A stretch of 64,000 bases of DNA, from contig JAGGNK010010337.1 of NCBI GenBank assembly GCA_017590115.1, positions 2,354,141 to 2,418,140 on the forward strand, given 5' to 3'. The position numbers and the translations under genes were made by a program. The notes below the pieces were generated by a model. That model saw only the letters and a list, made by a program, of their open reading frames with translations, made no database searches and was not told the DNA's origin. Below, piece after piece: positions 1 to 11,872 of this stretch; the stretch's first letter is position 1; the number at the start of each line of letters is the position of its first letter. The stretch is from Montifringilla adamsi. Its lineage: Eukaryota > Chordata > Aves > Passeriformes > Passeridae.

Positions 1-3000
1 ATGAGAATATGGTTTGCTATGTGGCACAGAAAACTGTAGGTCTATTCAAAAAAGTCAGGATAGAATGTGTTATCATTTTAAAGTACATCCTTAAATGGAT
101 GAAGTGGCATATATCTTCCTACAGGAAATCAGAATAAATAGGTTATATTGAGCAGTCATCATCATCTAGAAATGGGAAGTAAAATGTTTTCTATAGATTT
201 TCTTCAGAGTCTTCATGTGGATTTTTCTTTACTTCACACCAAATATCATTAGGCTGCTAGTAGCTGAAAATCTTGTGTGTGAGGACAGAAGATAGCTTTC
301 CCCCATCAGTGAAGGCATTTTTGTTTAATAACAACTTTGATCCTTCTACTGTTGGCAATGGTCATTGAGAAATCCTGACATAAAGAAGGTATCTGCAAGA
401 TAAAGTTCTACAAGGGATGATTAGCAGCACTTAAGTTTTCTTTCTGTTGAAAGGAAGAATCCCTGATTGAACAGTGCATTGAATGATATGACAAGCAAGT
501 ACTTGATCCCTGTCCAGCTGGAAAGGAATTGTATTCATCAGCAGCTTTTTAGCTAAGGATGTCTTTATATTTTCACTCTTTGTTTGAGTCTCTCCAGATC
601 CTCCCTTTACTTCATGTCAGCACTATATAGTAGGTATGCCAAGTGGTTTTGAAATTTAAATTACAGTCTCTTTTTCAGATGTTATTGGAAAGAACATGTA
701 ATTTATAACCACGTGTTAGGAGTACAGGATGTTCATGGTTCACTGCCAATTCTTCTTTTGTAAAGTTAATAAAACTTTCATAAAACACTTATACACTTGT
801 ATATTTCATGGTAAAGATTTTTTTATCTCATAGGCTAATGTAAAGATTTATTAAAAACATTTTTTTGTTAAGAGGAGTGTCAATAGTTTGCAGCTGAGTG
901 TAATTTTGAATTCCCAGTAGATGACAGTCTGACTGAAAATGACACTAACAGCTTTGTTGATTTAGCACTAAAAATAAAGGATTCTTTCAAATGATATAAA
1001 GCTCTAATACCCTGAGTGTGCTGAAATACACTTGAGACCCTTAAGTAGAGTTTCAGCGCAGTGTTCGCCAGCACTCTGGATTCCGGTGAACAAGCATCAG
1101 CGTGCTTCCTGGCACTGACCCACTGGGCTCCCACCTAGAAATTCATGGGAAGGATCAGGATGCTGCACTAAGAACAGAAACTGATATGCCTAAATATGGA
1201 AGCCATCAGAACTTTGGATAATGTCATGCGATGGACTTCCAGTAAGACCTTGTGACATCATTGTGACTAAGTTTTTCTTTTCTTTTTTCCTCAAAAAATT
1301 GAGCAGTTGAAGTATTTAATTCAGTAGCAACCCAAAACTACTACCATCTGATAGCTATGAAGAGGTATGTGAAAAGAGCTGATGGTTTCATGCCAGCTTC
1401 TGCAGGATGGTTGTTCACTCTCTTTTTGTGATGTGATAATTGATAGCTTTGCTGGCGATCTTGGCAAAGATGCTGAGGATTAAATAGCCCAAGAGATGGA
1501 ACTTTCCTACTCTCCTAAGTGAGAAACAGACATGTTGGCCAGGCAGCATGAAAGAAGTCTACAGTGCTCCTGCTGTACTGTACTGTACTAAATAAAAATA
1601 CTGCAAAAGTGTTTCCTCCATCTTTGAGCAACTTTTATTCAAACTAAGAGTATTTAGAGCTATATTCTCATCTTTATCTGATTTGAACCTATTTTCTCCT
1701 TATAGTCTGGAATAGGTCAGGTAATACAGTGACAAAAATATTTTCCACAACTCTACAGCCACCTACCCTAAGCATCTGCATCAGTGTAACTGGAATAGAA
1801 AGCTCTACACTTCATTAAATGATTGCGTAAAGAAAAGTGGTGAGGTGTAGAAAGAGACTTTGGTGTAGAGTTGGTAACAAGTGCTAGAGGGCACAGATGA
1901 ATTTATCATATACAGGATCCAATTTTTTTATAAGAAATCTACAAAGTACCTCTTTCAGTCTAGTAAAAAAAAAAAATTAAAAATCACTATTTACTTTGAG
2001 GCTGCCAACTTTTGTTATTTCATCCATATGTTGTGACTACTTCAGTACATTTTTGCTTTCTTTAGTGTTTTTCCTAAAACAATTCACTCCTGATAGACAA
2101 GTGGCTAAACTTGGACAACAGAAGGGCTACATTTACAGATCCATAAATGGTAGTAATAATAATATCCACAAATGGCAGTTTATGCTGTGGAAACAGTAGC
2201 ACTGAATACTGTAGGAAGCAGAGAGAGATCTAGGAAAAACTAAGGATTTGTTGTATTTTTCCATTTTATCTTGCCTATGTGATAAAATAGAAATGTGGAT
2301 CCTTAGAGAATCAATTAGTGTGCATAGAAATAAGGAGGAGGTAATTATATAGAGAGAGTTAAAGACAAAATGGTTGAAAACTTAATGTGTTTATAAGAAA
2401 ATGTTGAGTGGCTGCTGATTCTTGACCTAGATCACACAGTGATCACAAATTTGACTCAAATAAAATCACTTTTTTAATGCAAATTAAAGTTCATATAATG
2501 GAGCAGCTTTTGACTCAGATTGACCTCCCAGTAAAATGTGTGGGATGCATACACACAAATTATGAGAACATAAGTTGCCTTTCTGTATAAAGCTTTGCAA
2601 TGTGGATATTTTGTGGTTTTTTCTTCTACATGCATGGCTTTCCAGATTCAGAAAAAAATGGAGAGAATCTTCTCACTTGTTGTAAAGGTCCTTGCAAAGT
2701 TCACATCACTAATCAAAGAGCATCTAAACCGTTTCAGTCCTATGTAAATGTAGCACGATAAAGTCAAAATTCTGGGGTTTTTGAGAAGCAATAGCATTTA
2801 TATATTGATATATAAAACAGAGGAAGAAAAGGGTGGGTATTCTCTGCAAGGAGCACTGCTGTGCCAACTGTGTTATCTAAATGAAGCAATGCTACCCATT
2901 TTGAATGTCAAATAAAAAGCCTGGTGAAGTTCAAGATATTTCTGCATAGGCCATGACTGAGGTGCAAGGCTAATTTGGCACCCTTCCTTCGTGAGGCTTG

Positions 3001-6000
3001 TGGGAAAAAAAAATACCCTTTATTAAATCACCTGAGAAAGCCTGAAGATAAGAGAGTAGCTTTTATGCACACAAGCCCTTCAAAATAATTGTTTTAAATG
3101 AATCTTTCCAGATCTGACAGACCTGACCACCATGGTTTTTTTTTATGGCCACAGTAAATTCTCTTCTCCTAAATTGTTAATAGGCTAAATTTGTCTGGGG
3201 TAATTTCTGAGTTTTTGATCCTACCTCATCAGCCTTACTGAAACACATTTTCGAAGGAAGTGTTGTGTATTGTGTGAAGATGAATCTGCAGAGGAGATAG
3301 AATCACATTGGTACCATTACTATTAATCTTCCTTAAGATGATTAGAAAGCAGGCAAAACATGTGTTAAACAGCTTGGAAAAGATGAACAATGCATATAGA
3401 GGTCTCTAACACCTTCCAATTGGAAGTAAATAGTTTTGTTATTTACAGGTGGTTTTTTTATATTCAATTTACAAACATTTAACTTCTTTGACTATAATTT
3501 TAATATAACATTCTTGAAATATGAAAGTCCTCCAGATAACTGCAGTCAATTTATTTGTCTTGGAATGTTCTTCTTCTGTAGATAAGAGAAAAATGAAAGG
3601 AAAAAAAAGACTATGATTATAAAGTGGTGATTAGAACTGAGTGAAAAAAATTAATTTGTATTTTCCTCTGTTTTTCACTCCATTATTATTATCAAAGATT
3701 AAAAATGAGAAAAATTTGGATCAGCTGGTTTGTGGACGGGCTAGAGCTGTTTCAATACTGTCCTGTGAATGATGGAATGTCAGTCAGATCAGATATTTCA
3801 TGACTACTTTATTAAACTCTGTGGGTCTTACAGTGACAAGGAAAGGTGGCACAAGGTGTTTTCTCTCTGTGATGTGACCCAGCCCCTTGCCCAGCACCCT
3901 GTGACCAACCTGCACTCCTGCAGAGAGACCTCTCCCAAATGACCTATTTTTGTCTAAATAAATACTAGACCATTGTCTGCTAACAATACCACCAGCATTC
4001 TATAGAAGCTAAAGGAAAAAGCAAAGACATAAGGTATAATGCTTTCAGTGGTGCAAACTTGTTTGTGCTAGTACAGACTTAGTTAAATATTCACCAAATA
4101 TATCTTAAGGTGTTTTGAATTTTTTTTTTTGTTATAAAATATATGTTAGAAGATTAAAGCATGTACAGAACATTCCTCCTTCTCATTCATGTCAAAATGA
4201 AATTGATAATTGCCAGTTTTTAACCAGCTCAAAAGATGCTTTCACAGCCTTCCCTTTGCAGGAGATTACTTATTGTTGCCTTTGATGTTGACATTATTTA
4301 ATAGAGATCTTTTTTTTCTTTATGAATTGTTTCAACTTGCTCATGCTGTCTTCAATTTAATGAAGCTGTTGAGAAGAAAACTGTAAACAAATGAGATAGG
4401 ATGGTTTAGGAAGAATGTGAATTGTATTCTTTAGCTAGAATTGTTTATGGGGATGGTTTCATAATATGTAAAACATATGGACCACCAGAAATCTAAATGT
4501 CAGACTTTAGGTCTTTGATTTATTATTTCATGTAATTTACATTTTATCCACTCTTTTCCCTTCTCTTTTTCATTTTAACATATCATTTTTGTGGCAATAA
4601 AGCTGAATAAGATATGCTCCCATTACAGGACTATACCATTCATTGGAACACATCAAAAATGCTGAATGTCATGACTGTCACTATTTTAAAGCATACTAAG
4701 GATCTGGAGGTATTACACTTGAAAGAGACAATACCATTTATTTTGCTTTTGTAGTAATTTCCTTCTAGAAATATTTGTTAGGTCCATCCACAGTACAGAT
4801 TTCGTGAGTGTTTTCAGTGCTTTTTTATACTTGCATTACCTCCATAAAAGCTGCTTTCTCACCTAACAGCCATCCAGAACCATCAGGTTTTGTCGCAAGA
4901 AAACCAGAACCAAATCAGTTTTCAGTATCTTTTTTCCTACTGAAACAATAAATCTGTTTTTCTGCACATTAATTGTGAGTGTGCAAGCATGTAAAAATAA
5001 AGACTATATCACTGTAAAGTGACTGCTTATCACTAACTTCATTTAACCTACATATTTTGCATTCTAGTAAAGGAAAACAGTACACAACCAGTACAACTAT
5101 AGCTATGTGAGATAAAGCCTATTTTAACAATGCCAACAAAAAATAGTAGAATTCAGATTAATAGGATTCATTGCCTTTGAGAGCTTTATTTCTCGGGAGT
5201 TTACTTGAATTTCTTGGGAAATTAACAGGTGTTGCTTAGTTTGCTCTACACCTGTAGACATTTTGTTAATTAGCTTCACAAATTCAGATCAGGTGTTGAC
5301 TAGTACAAAATAATTTGCTGCCCAACAGGATAAAAAAAAAGGCTGGTGTGGAATTGTCATCAGGGAAAACAGGAAAAGGAAAAAAAGTTGAGTGATCTTT
5401 GATCCTGCTTTCAGCAAACCTCTGCTGTACAAGTGAGCAGGAGATCAAACGTGAACAGATTTTTGTGCTGTACTCTGCTATAGGAATCCAATACTCCAAG
5501 AATCCAATGTAAGTAAAAATATAAACTCTGCCAAGAACATCATAATTACTTAGAAATTATTACTGAGAAATACAAAAATGTGGTTTGTATATATTGCTGG
5601 ACTGATGGGCTTCAGCTGAAGGTGGCACTGGGCTGTTGTCAGTCAGTTATCTCTATTCAGGAGATTAGACTTTTGAGGGACATGGTATACAAGTAGAGTA
5701 TGCCAATGTTGGATAATCTGTTTTTCTAGGTGTGGGTTTGTGAAATTTACCTCTTCCTGTGTATTTCATAACCAGTGTGATTATTGGTCTCTCTAGAGCT
5801 GAGTTTTAACTTTTTATTATTAAATTATTTCTTTGTAGGAGACTTCTGTAAAAAAAAAAAAAGTAACAGTGGGTGTTATTGTTTTCCTGTATTATTTTGT
5901 AGCAGAATTTCATTAATTCCTCATTTTAAACTAAACTTTTCCTGGAAAATGTAATTTTGTTGGTTTTAGGATACGTATCTTCCTACACATTATCTGCATT

Positions 6001-6412
6001 AAGGTGCTCTGTATACGTTGTATTCTGGTATAGCTAGTTAGGGTTGCAGTAGGATGTTTCAGGTTTGATTCTTTTTGGTGATATCACATGTAGTCATTCA
6101 TATCTGTGAATGTAGATATGCCACTGACAGGTGTTTTTTTCCCATTTGGCATGAAGCTAGACTGATAAAGTATATGTACAGAAGAACTGTATCTATATGT
6201 TGAGGAAGAGCAGGTTTACGCCTTTTTATTACATCAGAATGACTAAGGAATACAGTTTTCATGTGTAGAAAAAGCCTTAAACAAAGAGCTTCAAGGCACA
6301 CTGTGTCTTAAAGCGAGTAGCTGATAAATGAAAGCATGACTGAAAACAGTAGAAAGATGTTTTAGTTGAAACCCTGGAGCAGATGAACCTGTAATGCTGC
6401 TTTCTGGTGTTT

Positions 6413-6413
<1 letters not shown>
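1..6413. other. Unique non-coding DNA, no gene recognised
   Basis: No open frame here exceeds about 85 codons and none has a recognisable domain. The stretch is AT-rich with short A or T homopolymers (near 1966, 4118 and 5850) and a small (CTGTA)3 repeat near 1574. I see no CR1 or LTR signature and no convincing splice-site-bounded exon. Highly degraded old repeats or conserved non-coding elements cannot be excluded by eye. Confidence 0.6.

Positions 6414-6478
<65 letters not shown>
6414..6478. repeat. Long poly-T tract, T41-C-T23
   Basis: A 65-nt homopolymer with one C interruption at 6455. It generates a spurious poly-Phe frame on the plus strand and a poly-Lys frame on the minus strand, neither of which is a gene. 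Read on the minus strand it is a poly-A run, but no AATAAA lies just upstream and no retroposed gene is recognisable on the 6479-6830 side. Its true length may be uncertain because homopolymers are hard to sequence. Confidence 0.95.
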
Positions 6479-6479
<1 letters not shown>

Positions 6480-8486
6480 ATTGTGATTTCATTTTGCTTG
6501 GGCTAGAGAAGCTTTGTTATTTGAGTTTAATAGTTGCCAAAAAGGTTGTGATTTTGCTGCTCGGCACAGTCAGCTTGCTCACAAAGCTCTCAGTAAGGTT
6601 CTTCTGTATGTTTTGGAATAACACCTGTGCCAGCAGCTTTTTTACAGCCTCCTGTGTGTGTTGTACATTGTCTGAGTGTTCGTGTGTGTCTGTCAGCTGG
6701 GCCAGGGTGGGGAGGGGTAATTCCAATGAAATGGAACAAAGTCTAAATGCCTGGTTTAGGTGGCGTCCACCCAATGACTGCTCTACTCCTTTTCCTGCTC
6801 TCTCCATCCCACTCCTTCAATAAAAATTACATTTTCTTTAAAAACCTTCTATACATACGAAACAAATGTAAATACTGAAGCATCTGGATGTGAACTATTT
6901 AGGGACCTAGTGAGCTCCCTTCTTCCTTGTATAATTCTTCATCATTGTCACTCCACCCTACTAAGGCTACCCACCCAGGCTTAATTTTGTTCCTTTCACT
7001 TGTTCCATACTGCAAATGTTCATTTTTTTATGCCTCCTGTGATTTCAAATCGTGCATTAAATATACTTTGCAGGGATTTATAAGAAATAATTTACTCTGT
7101 CATTTTAATTTACAAGTTTATGGGAGTTTTTATCTTTTTTTTTTTCCCTCTACAGTGAGCTATGTTGCTGTAACAGATATTTTTATACGTAAAGATGGAA
7201 TGCATAGTCTCTGATATTATGAAATTTGTTCCTAGGATGCTACAGCAGATTGCTTAATGGTATCAATCTTATTTTTAAGTCGAAGCAGAACTCTTGATTC
7301 TTTTTTTTTTCTTTCTGTAGGTATTTACCTATCTCGTTCTTTCAGGGTATTGCTCTTCAATATTGTTTTTCCAATACTACCTCTTTAATCTCTCTTCTCC
7401 CTCCTATGATAATTAGCTCCCTTCTGTGTGACTCAGCCCACTAGGCAGCAACAGAGCCTAGATCAGTATTAGGTCAGTTAATAATAATTGTCAACTTTCC
7501 ACATACTCAAGAAAACAGGCCCATGCAAGAGGCTCTGGCTGATTTTGGGTAACAAGAGAATGGAAAATTTTATGGACTGAAGAGTAGCTTTTGTTGTTGC
7601 AGGATAGCTTAGGTAGTTTCAGTTCTTAAAACAAGCTACACCAGGACTGGGAGCTTTGCACGTGCTGTGTTTGAAGTGTCTCCTACTGCAGTAAGAGAAT
7701 AACAGCTGTAGAAGGCTCAGCTGCCTGTCAGGAAAGATAAAGCTGGCTGATACCTGCTTGGTTCTCAGTCCTGCAGCCTGTTCTGGCTAAAATGTGAACC
7801 CTGCCGCTCTGAGGTGTCGTGTTAGACCATCATCTGTCATACTGTAGTAAGAAAAAAGCAAAATATTTCTCATTCCAAATGATGGTGGCACTGTTTTCCA
7901 ATATTTATACAGTAGTTCAACATGATGGAATCACTTTAGAATATGAACCATCCATTTGGCCCTGAATTGCTGCTGAATATAATCATGCTCTCACAATGTC
8001 CTGCTTTGTCATGTGGGTCAGGATAAGTCTTTTGGTGCTCTTTTGAAACTGTGCTTTCGTGTCTAAGTGTGAACCTTAGCATATGAAAATTTCTTTGTGG
8101 CTTTAAATATTATAAAGTTGTTTTTTTCAGCACCAGTGACCAAGAGAAGAAGTAATTATATGTGGCTTGGACTTACTTCAATTCAGAAATAAACATGTAA
8201 TTAGAAGATAATTATAGCTATGAGATAATTTGATATAAGGGAGATGTAAATGTAGATTTTGAATAACTTTCACTACATAAAAAATCTTATTTACCTGTGC
8301 TTTTGTTCACATTTTAAGAACAGTTCAGGGCTTGCGATAGGAGGAACTAATTAATTGCAGAGATATCCTTCCTGATGATTCAAAGCTTTTTAATTACTTG
8401 CTAAAGTTTCTTAGATACATCTGCATATTCTGCCCTTGTTGCTGAAATGTCCATACAATATTTACCTGAGTTAAAAGCAGTTGGAT
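6479..8486. other. Unique non-coding DNA
   Basis: This interval contains a moderately GC-rich, TG-rich patch at about 6640-6790, overlapped by open frames on both strands (up to 96 codons outside the poly-T) that match nothing I recognise. A pyrimidine tract ending in TTTCTGTAG at about 7300-7320 resembles a splice acceptor, but no open exon follows convincingly. The last four bases (GGAT, 8483-8486) are the left target-site duplication of the adjacent LTR. Confidence 0.5.
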
Positions 8487-8548
8487 TGATGCCTTGAGGA
8501 GGCTGACCTAGAACAGAGACTAAATGGAGTTAAAGAATAAAGTAGGGA

Positions 8549-8554
8549 TTTATT
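8549..8554 (-). terminator. LTR polyadenylation signal AATAAA, copy 1
   Basis: AATAAA on the minus strand, about 115 bp downstream of the TATA motif. This is the usual spacing for an LTR whose R region ends just after the signal. The same hexamer is kept in copy 2 at 54455-54460. Confidence 0.6.
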
Positions 8555-8663
8555 AGGCTGCTTCAATAGATACACCTCAGGTACTATAAGAGCCCAGCCA
8601 GGGCTGCACCCCAGATGAACCCAAAGTAGTCACAAAATGGACAACCAATTATGGGGTCTCTCA

Positions 8664-8673
8664 CTTTTATAAG
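8664..8673 (-). promoter_or_regulatory. LTR TATA box, copy 1
   Basis: CTTATAAAAG on the minus strand, identical in the second LTR copy. Transcription would run leftward, towards lower coordinates. Preservation in both copies identifies it as part of the family's core promoter; present activity is unknown. Confidence 0.6.
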
Positions 8674-8947
8674 TTCTGGTCCATTAGCATATTGGAGTTA
8701 ATTGTCCAATTACAGCTTTAGGTTATGAAGTCCCACCCTTCTTGTTTTTCTCTCTTCAGTCCATGTTATTTATGCTCTTGGGCTTGGAATTTGGATCATT
8801 TCTCCTTGGTCCCCAGCTAGAGGAGGAACTGTTTTGTCTCCCTACTCTGTGAAGAGAGCTCACCATCCCCTAATATGATCAGACCGACACACTAAAGCAG
8901 TACAGTATTCTGAAAAATAAAAAAGCTAAACCCTGAGATATCAGGAT

Positions 8948-11855
8948 CAGTACTCCATACCATCTAAAAGCACAGGAAAAATGCTTGAGTCTGGAGCCAG
9001 AGGAATTGACATCTGCATCAAAGAAAGACACAGAGTGCTCTCTGGAGCTTTACAAGGAAAAGTGAGCACAGCCTCCTGAGGAACAAGGCCTTGGGGGCTG
9101 CCAGGAGAAGAACTGCAGAGCAGGTGTTTCTGGATAATTGCCTCCGGTCCAGAGCTGAGTGTTAGACAACATCTCACTTTCTGAGTTGTTCTTGCCCCTG
9201 GCAACTCCTGAAACAGAGGGACTGGGCAATCTAAGTCCTCTGCTGAAGACAATTAGGCACCTTGCTGTCAGATGATTGAAATGGCTGTAGCAACCTTAAG
9301 CTGTGTGTTGCTGCCAGCTGTGCTGTAGCTGTCCGTGTCCTTGGAGGGCCACCCCTGTAAGCAACTTCTTTCAAGCTATTTGCAGAAAATGATATTTAAG
9401 GAGCAGAAGGGAAGACAGAGTTTTTTATGTTACCTCTTACTGTCAAAGCATTTCTGCAGCTGTTAGACCCCACATTCACTACAGCATTTGTGTTATGAAA
9501 TCCTTCACCTCTTAAATAGCTCAAAACACTGGTTAGAAAGAGAAGTCCCCAGCCTTAGAATACAAATGGTGTTCTATGTATAATTTAGTGTCTCTATTTT
9601 ATTTAAGACATGCCAAATCAAATGAAACCAATAATATTGATATAAGACAGTGCTGGAAATTTCGTTCTAAACAGTGCACAGCTTTTGGGGAAATATTCTG
9701 GGAAAACTGAAAGACTAGTTCAGAAAACCAAAGATTGCTGCCAGCCAAAACCTTACTTTTGCAGTTATAGAGACATCTTTATTCTCTTGGCAAACCAGTA
9801 GAAAATAAGACCAGTAAGAAAGGCAAGCAAGGAGATCCTGACTGATTGTTGTGGCCACTATGTATTGGCTTTCACATGCTCACAGACACACCTTGGTCAT
9901 GCCAGACTGGAGCCTATTTCAGCATGAACTACTGTAGCTCTTAAGATCTCTTGGACTGTGAAAATTCCATTTCTACCAAGTAAAAGAATATATCCACCTG
10001 CAAAATGTTTTCCCTGGTGAATAACAACTTGTGAGTTTTCATGTCAGTGGATTATTACAGCTACTTGATGATCTTGGGAGGAATAATCCAACTTTTACCA
10101 ATTTCATTTTGTCTGCACAAGGTTGTGGGGGTTTTTGGTGTGGGCTTTTTCTTTTTCTTTTTTTTTTTCACAGCACTATTTTTTGTGTGTGTGTGCGTGC
10201 ATGCCAGGATTTATGACTGAATAAACCAAATATAGAACAGACCACTTACATAATATTTAACATATGTTATAATGTCAGATGTGAGTTAATTTTAGAAAGA
10301 GTAATGGAGCGAACCAGACAAAATGGATCATCACTTTTCCCTGAATGTGATTAAGCAAAGAGGAAGGATTCTATCCCACCCCACCCATGGATTCGGTATA
10401 AATTTCCTGCAAATCCTTAGCAGAGAAATATAAAACTGACTTCCAAGTGAATATAGACAGATGTTGGGTGGTCCTATTTTGCACATGATTATTCAATGCT
10501 CTTCTATAGGAACACACTGGTTCTCATCCAAGTAAAAAGCCTGAAAAAAATAGATTCTTCATCACATTGTCCAATCTAAAGGTAATGTATTCTCTTAAGG
10601 AACAAAATTCAGAGAAAAAAATGCCCGAGTCATTAATGGGCCAATAAAATATTAGATTAAAACCCAATTGTTACTGAATTCTGAAGCAGTGTGGGTGTTG
10701 TGCTTAAAACTATTAAGGTTCTTACTTTGTATGAGTAATATGTGTTATGATAATGTCTTTAAATTTCTATTCAAGCTGAAGAAAATTTGTTTCAAAAATA
10801 TGCAAAATTCATGTGTGTAGAGAAGTAACTAAGAGTCAGACTGATCCATCCACTCCCTACATGTGTGAATGGTGACTGATGTGTGTAGCTCCATGTTAAT
10901 AGATGCTCAACACCGTGCATTGTGTGATTTGGAGTTAAAATGCCAAGGCCTGGTGTTTGGACTGAAGCTGAAACCCACAATTCTGTTCAAAATGGTGAGA
11001 GGAGGAGAGTTTTGATTGTTTCCCTTTGGTTTGCAAAGAGCAAACTGGGTATGCTTGATCATATCTGATCAAAGGTGGATGGAAAATAAAATACTATGAA
11101 TGATCCTTCTGGACCCAGGGAATTTTGTAGTGTTCTGTAGGAAGAAGTGGGAAACCCAGAAAATTCTGGTTATATTCAACCTCATATTTTTCTTGCACAT
11201 GTGTTACCATTTTTTCCTGGTTATTTCATGTTGCTTCTTCACCTCACACTAATTCTCACAATATCTGCTATTTCTTCACTAAAATTACTTGTAGACCTAT
11301 AATTAGTCCTGTAGCTGTTTGTTTTAAGACAAATCATCTTAGGTTCATGTGCATGTTTCAGTTCTTTAAGACAGCCAATAGAGGAAGATCTAGGGATGTT
11401 AAGAAAAATATAAGACATAACTTCTGGTGTGACATAACTTTAGTCTGAAAGTTCTGTTGTAGTCAATTTTATTTAAGATATAACAGCATAAGAGAAGTTT
11501 GTTAGAGCACTGTAAATATGTGGATGTGCTTCTGGCAACACCAGAGTCCTTGTTCAACTTGCTTAGGTTTTTGTTTCAATTGCTGCAAGTTAATTTAGTG
11601 GCAAATCTTCAGCAATGATAAATGTATTTTAGATCTATATAGAAATCCAAAGATTCTTTTTCACTTTAATTTCATTCTTTTGAAAACAAAACCAAACAAA
11701 AACCCCTAAGACTTCAGAGAACGTTGGGACTTCACCTATGAGAGATTAAGAGAAAATTTCTTTCCTAAACTCTGACAGCTGAAAATTACCAGGAATTCTG
11801 GCCTATCTACGGATAAACAGAAATTGTATTCTAAAAGTTGTTTCTAGAATTTCAG
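8948..11855. other. Unique non-coding DNA
   Basis: No gene or transposon is recognised. A minus-strand frame of 101 codons (8947-9252) abuts the LTR but has no retroviral similarity, and it lies outside the target-site duplication, so it is not provirus interior. A T-rich/(TG)n microsatellite lies at about 10146-10200. Confidence 0.5.
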
Positions 11856-11872
11856 CTCTCTCTCTCTCTCTC
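11856..11872. repeat. (CT)n microsatellite
   Basis: About eight uninterrupted CT units followed by CCTACCC. A simple dinucleotide repeat with no associated feature. Confidence 0.9.

Larger units (their letters stand above)
8487..8943 (-). mobile_element. Solo LTR of an endogenous retrovirus, copy 1
   Basis: A 457-bp element read on the minus strand, starting TGAT and ending ATCA (the canonical TG...CA ends). It is flanked by the exact 4-bp direct repeat GGAT at 8483-8486 and 8944-8947. On the minus strand it carries a TATA motif (CTTATAAAAG, 8664-8673) and, about 115 bp downstream, AATAAA (8549-8554), the promoter and polyadenylation layout of an LTR. A second copy with the same ends lies at 54394-54849. 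The flanking duplication directly abuts both ends and no gag, pol or env remnant is seen, so this is a solo LTR left by recombination between the two LTRs of a provirus. A 4-bp duplication suggests a class I (gammaretrovirus-like, ERV1) integrase; that class call is inference. I cannot name the family. Confidence 0.88.

Noticed and set aside
6277..6823. Open frames with long Phe or Lys runs on both strands
   Set aside because: They are translations of the poly-T tract at 6414-6478 and its flanks, not genes.
7300..7320. Pyrimidine tract plus TGTAG resembling a splice acceptor
   Set aside because: Such strings are common in T-rich DNA. There is no open, donor-bounded exon downstream.
8947..9252. 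A 101-codon minus-strand frame ending next to the LTR, as if an envelope or other proviral gene
   Set aside because: The GGAT duplication abuts the LTR on this side (8944-8947), so the frame lies in host DNA beyond the insertion, and it has no retroviral similarity that I can see.
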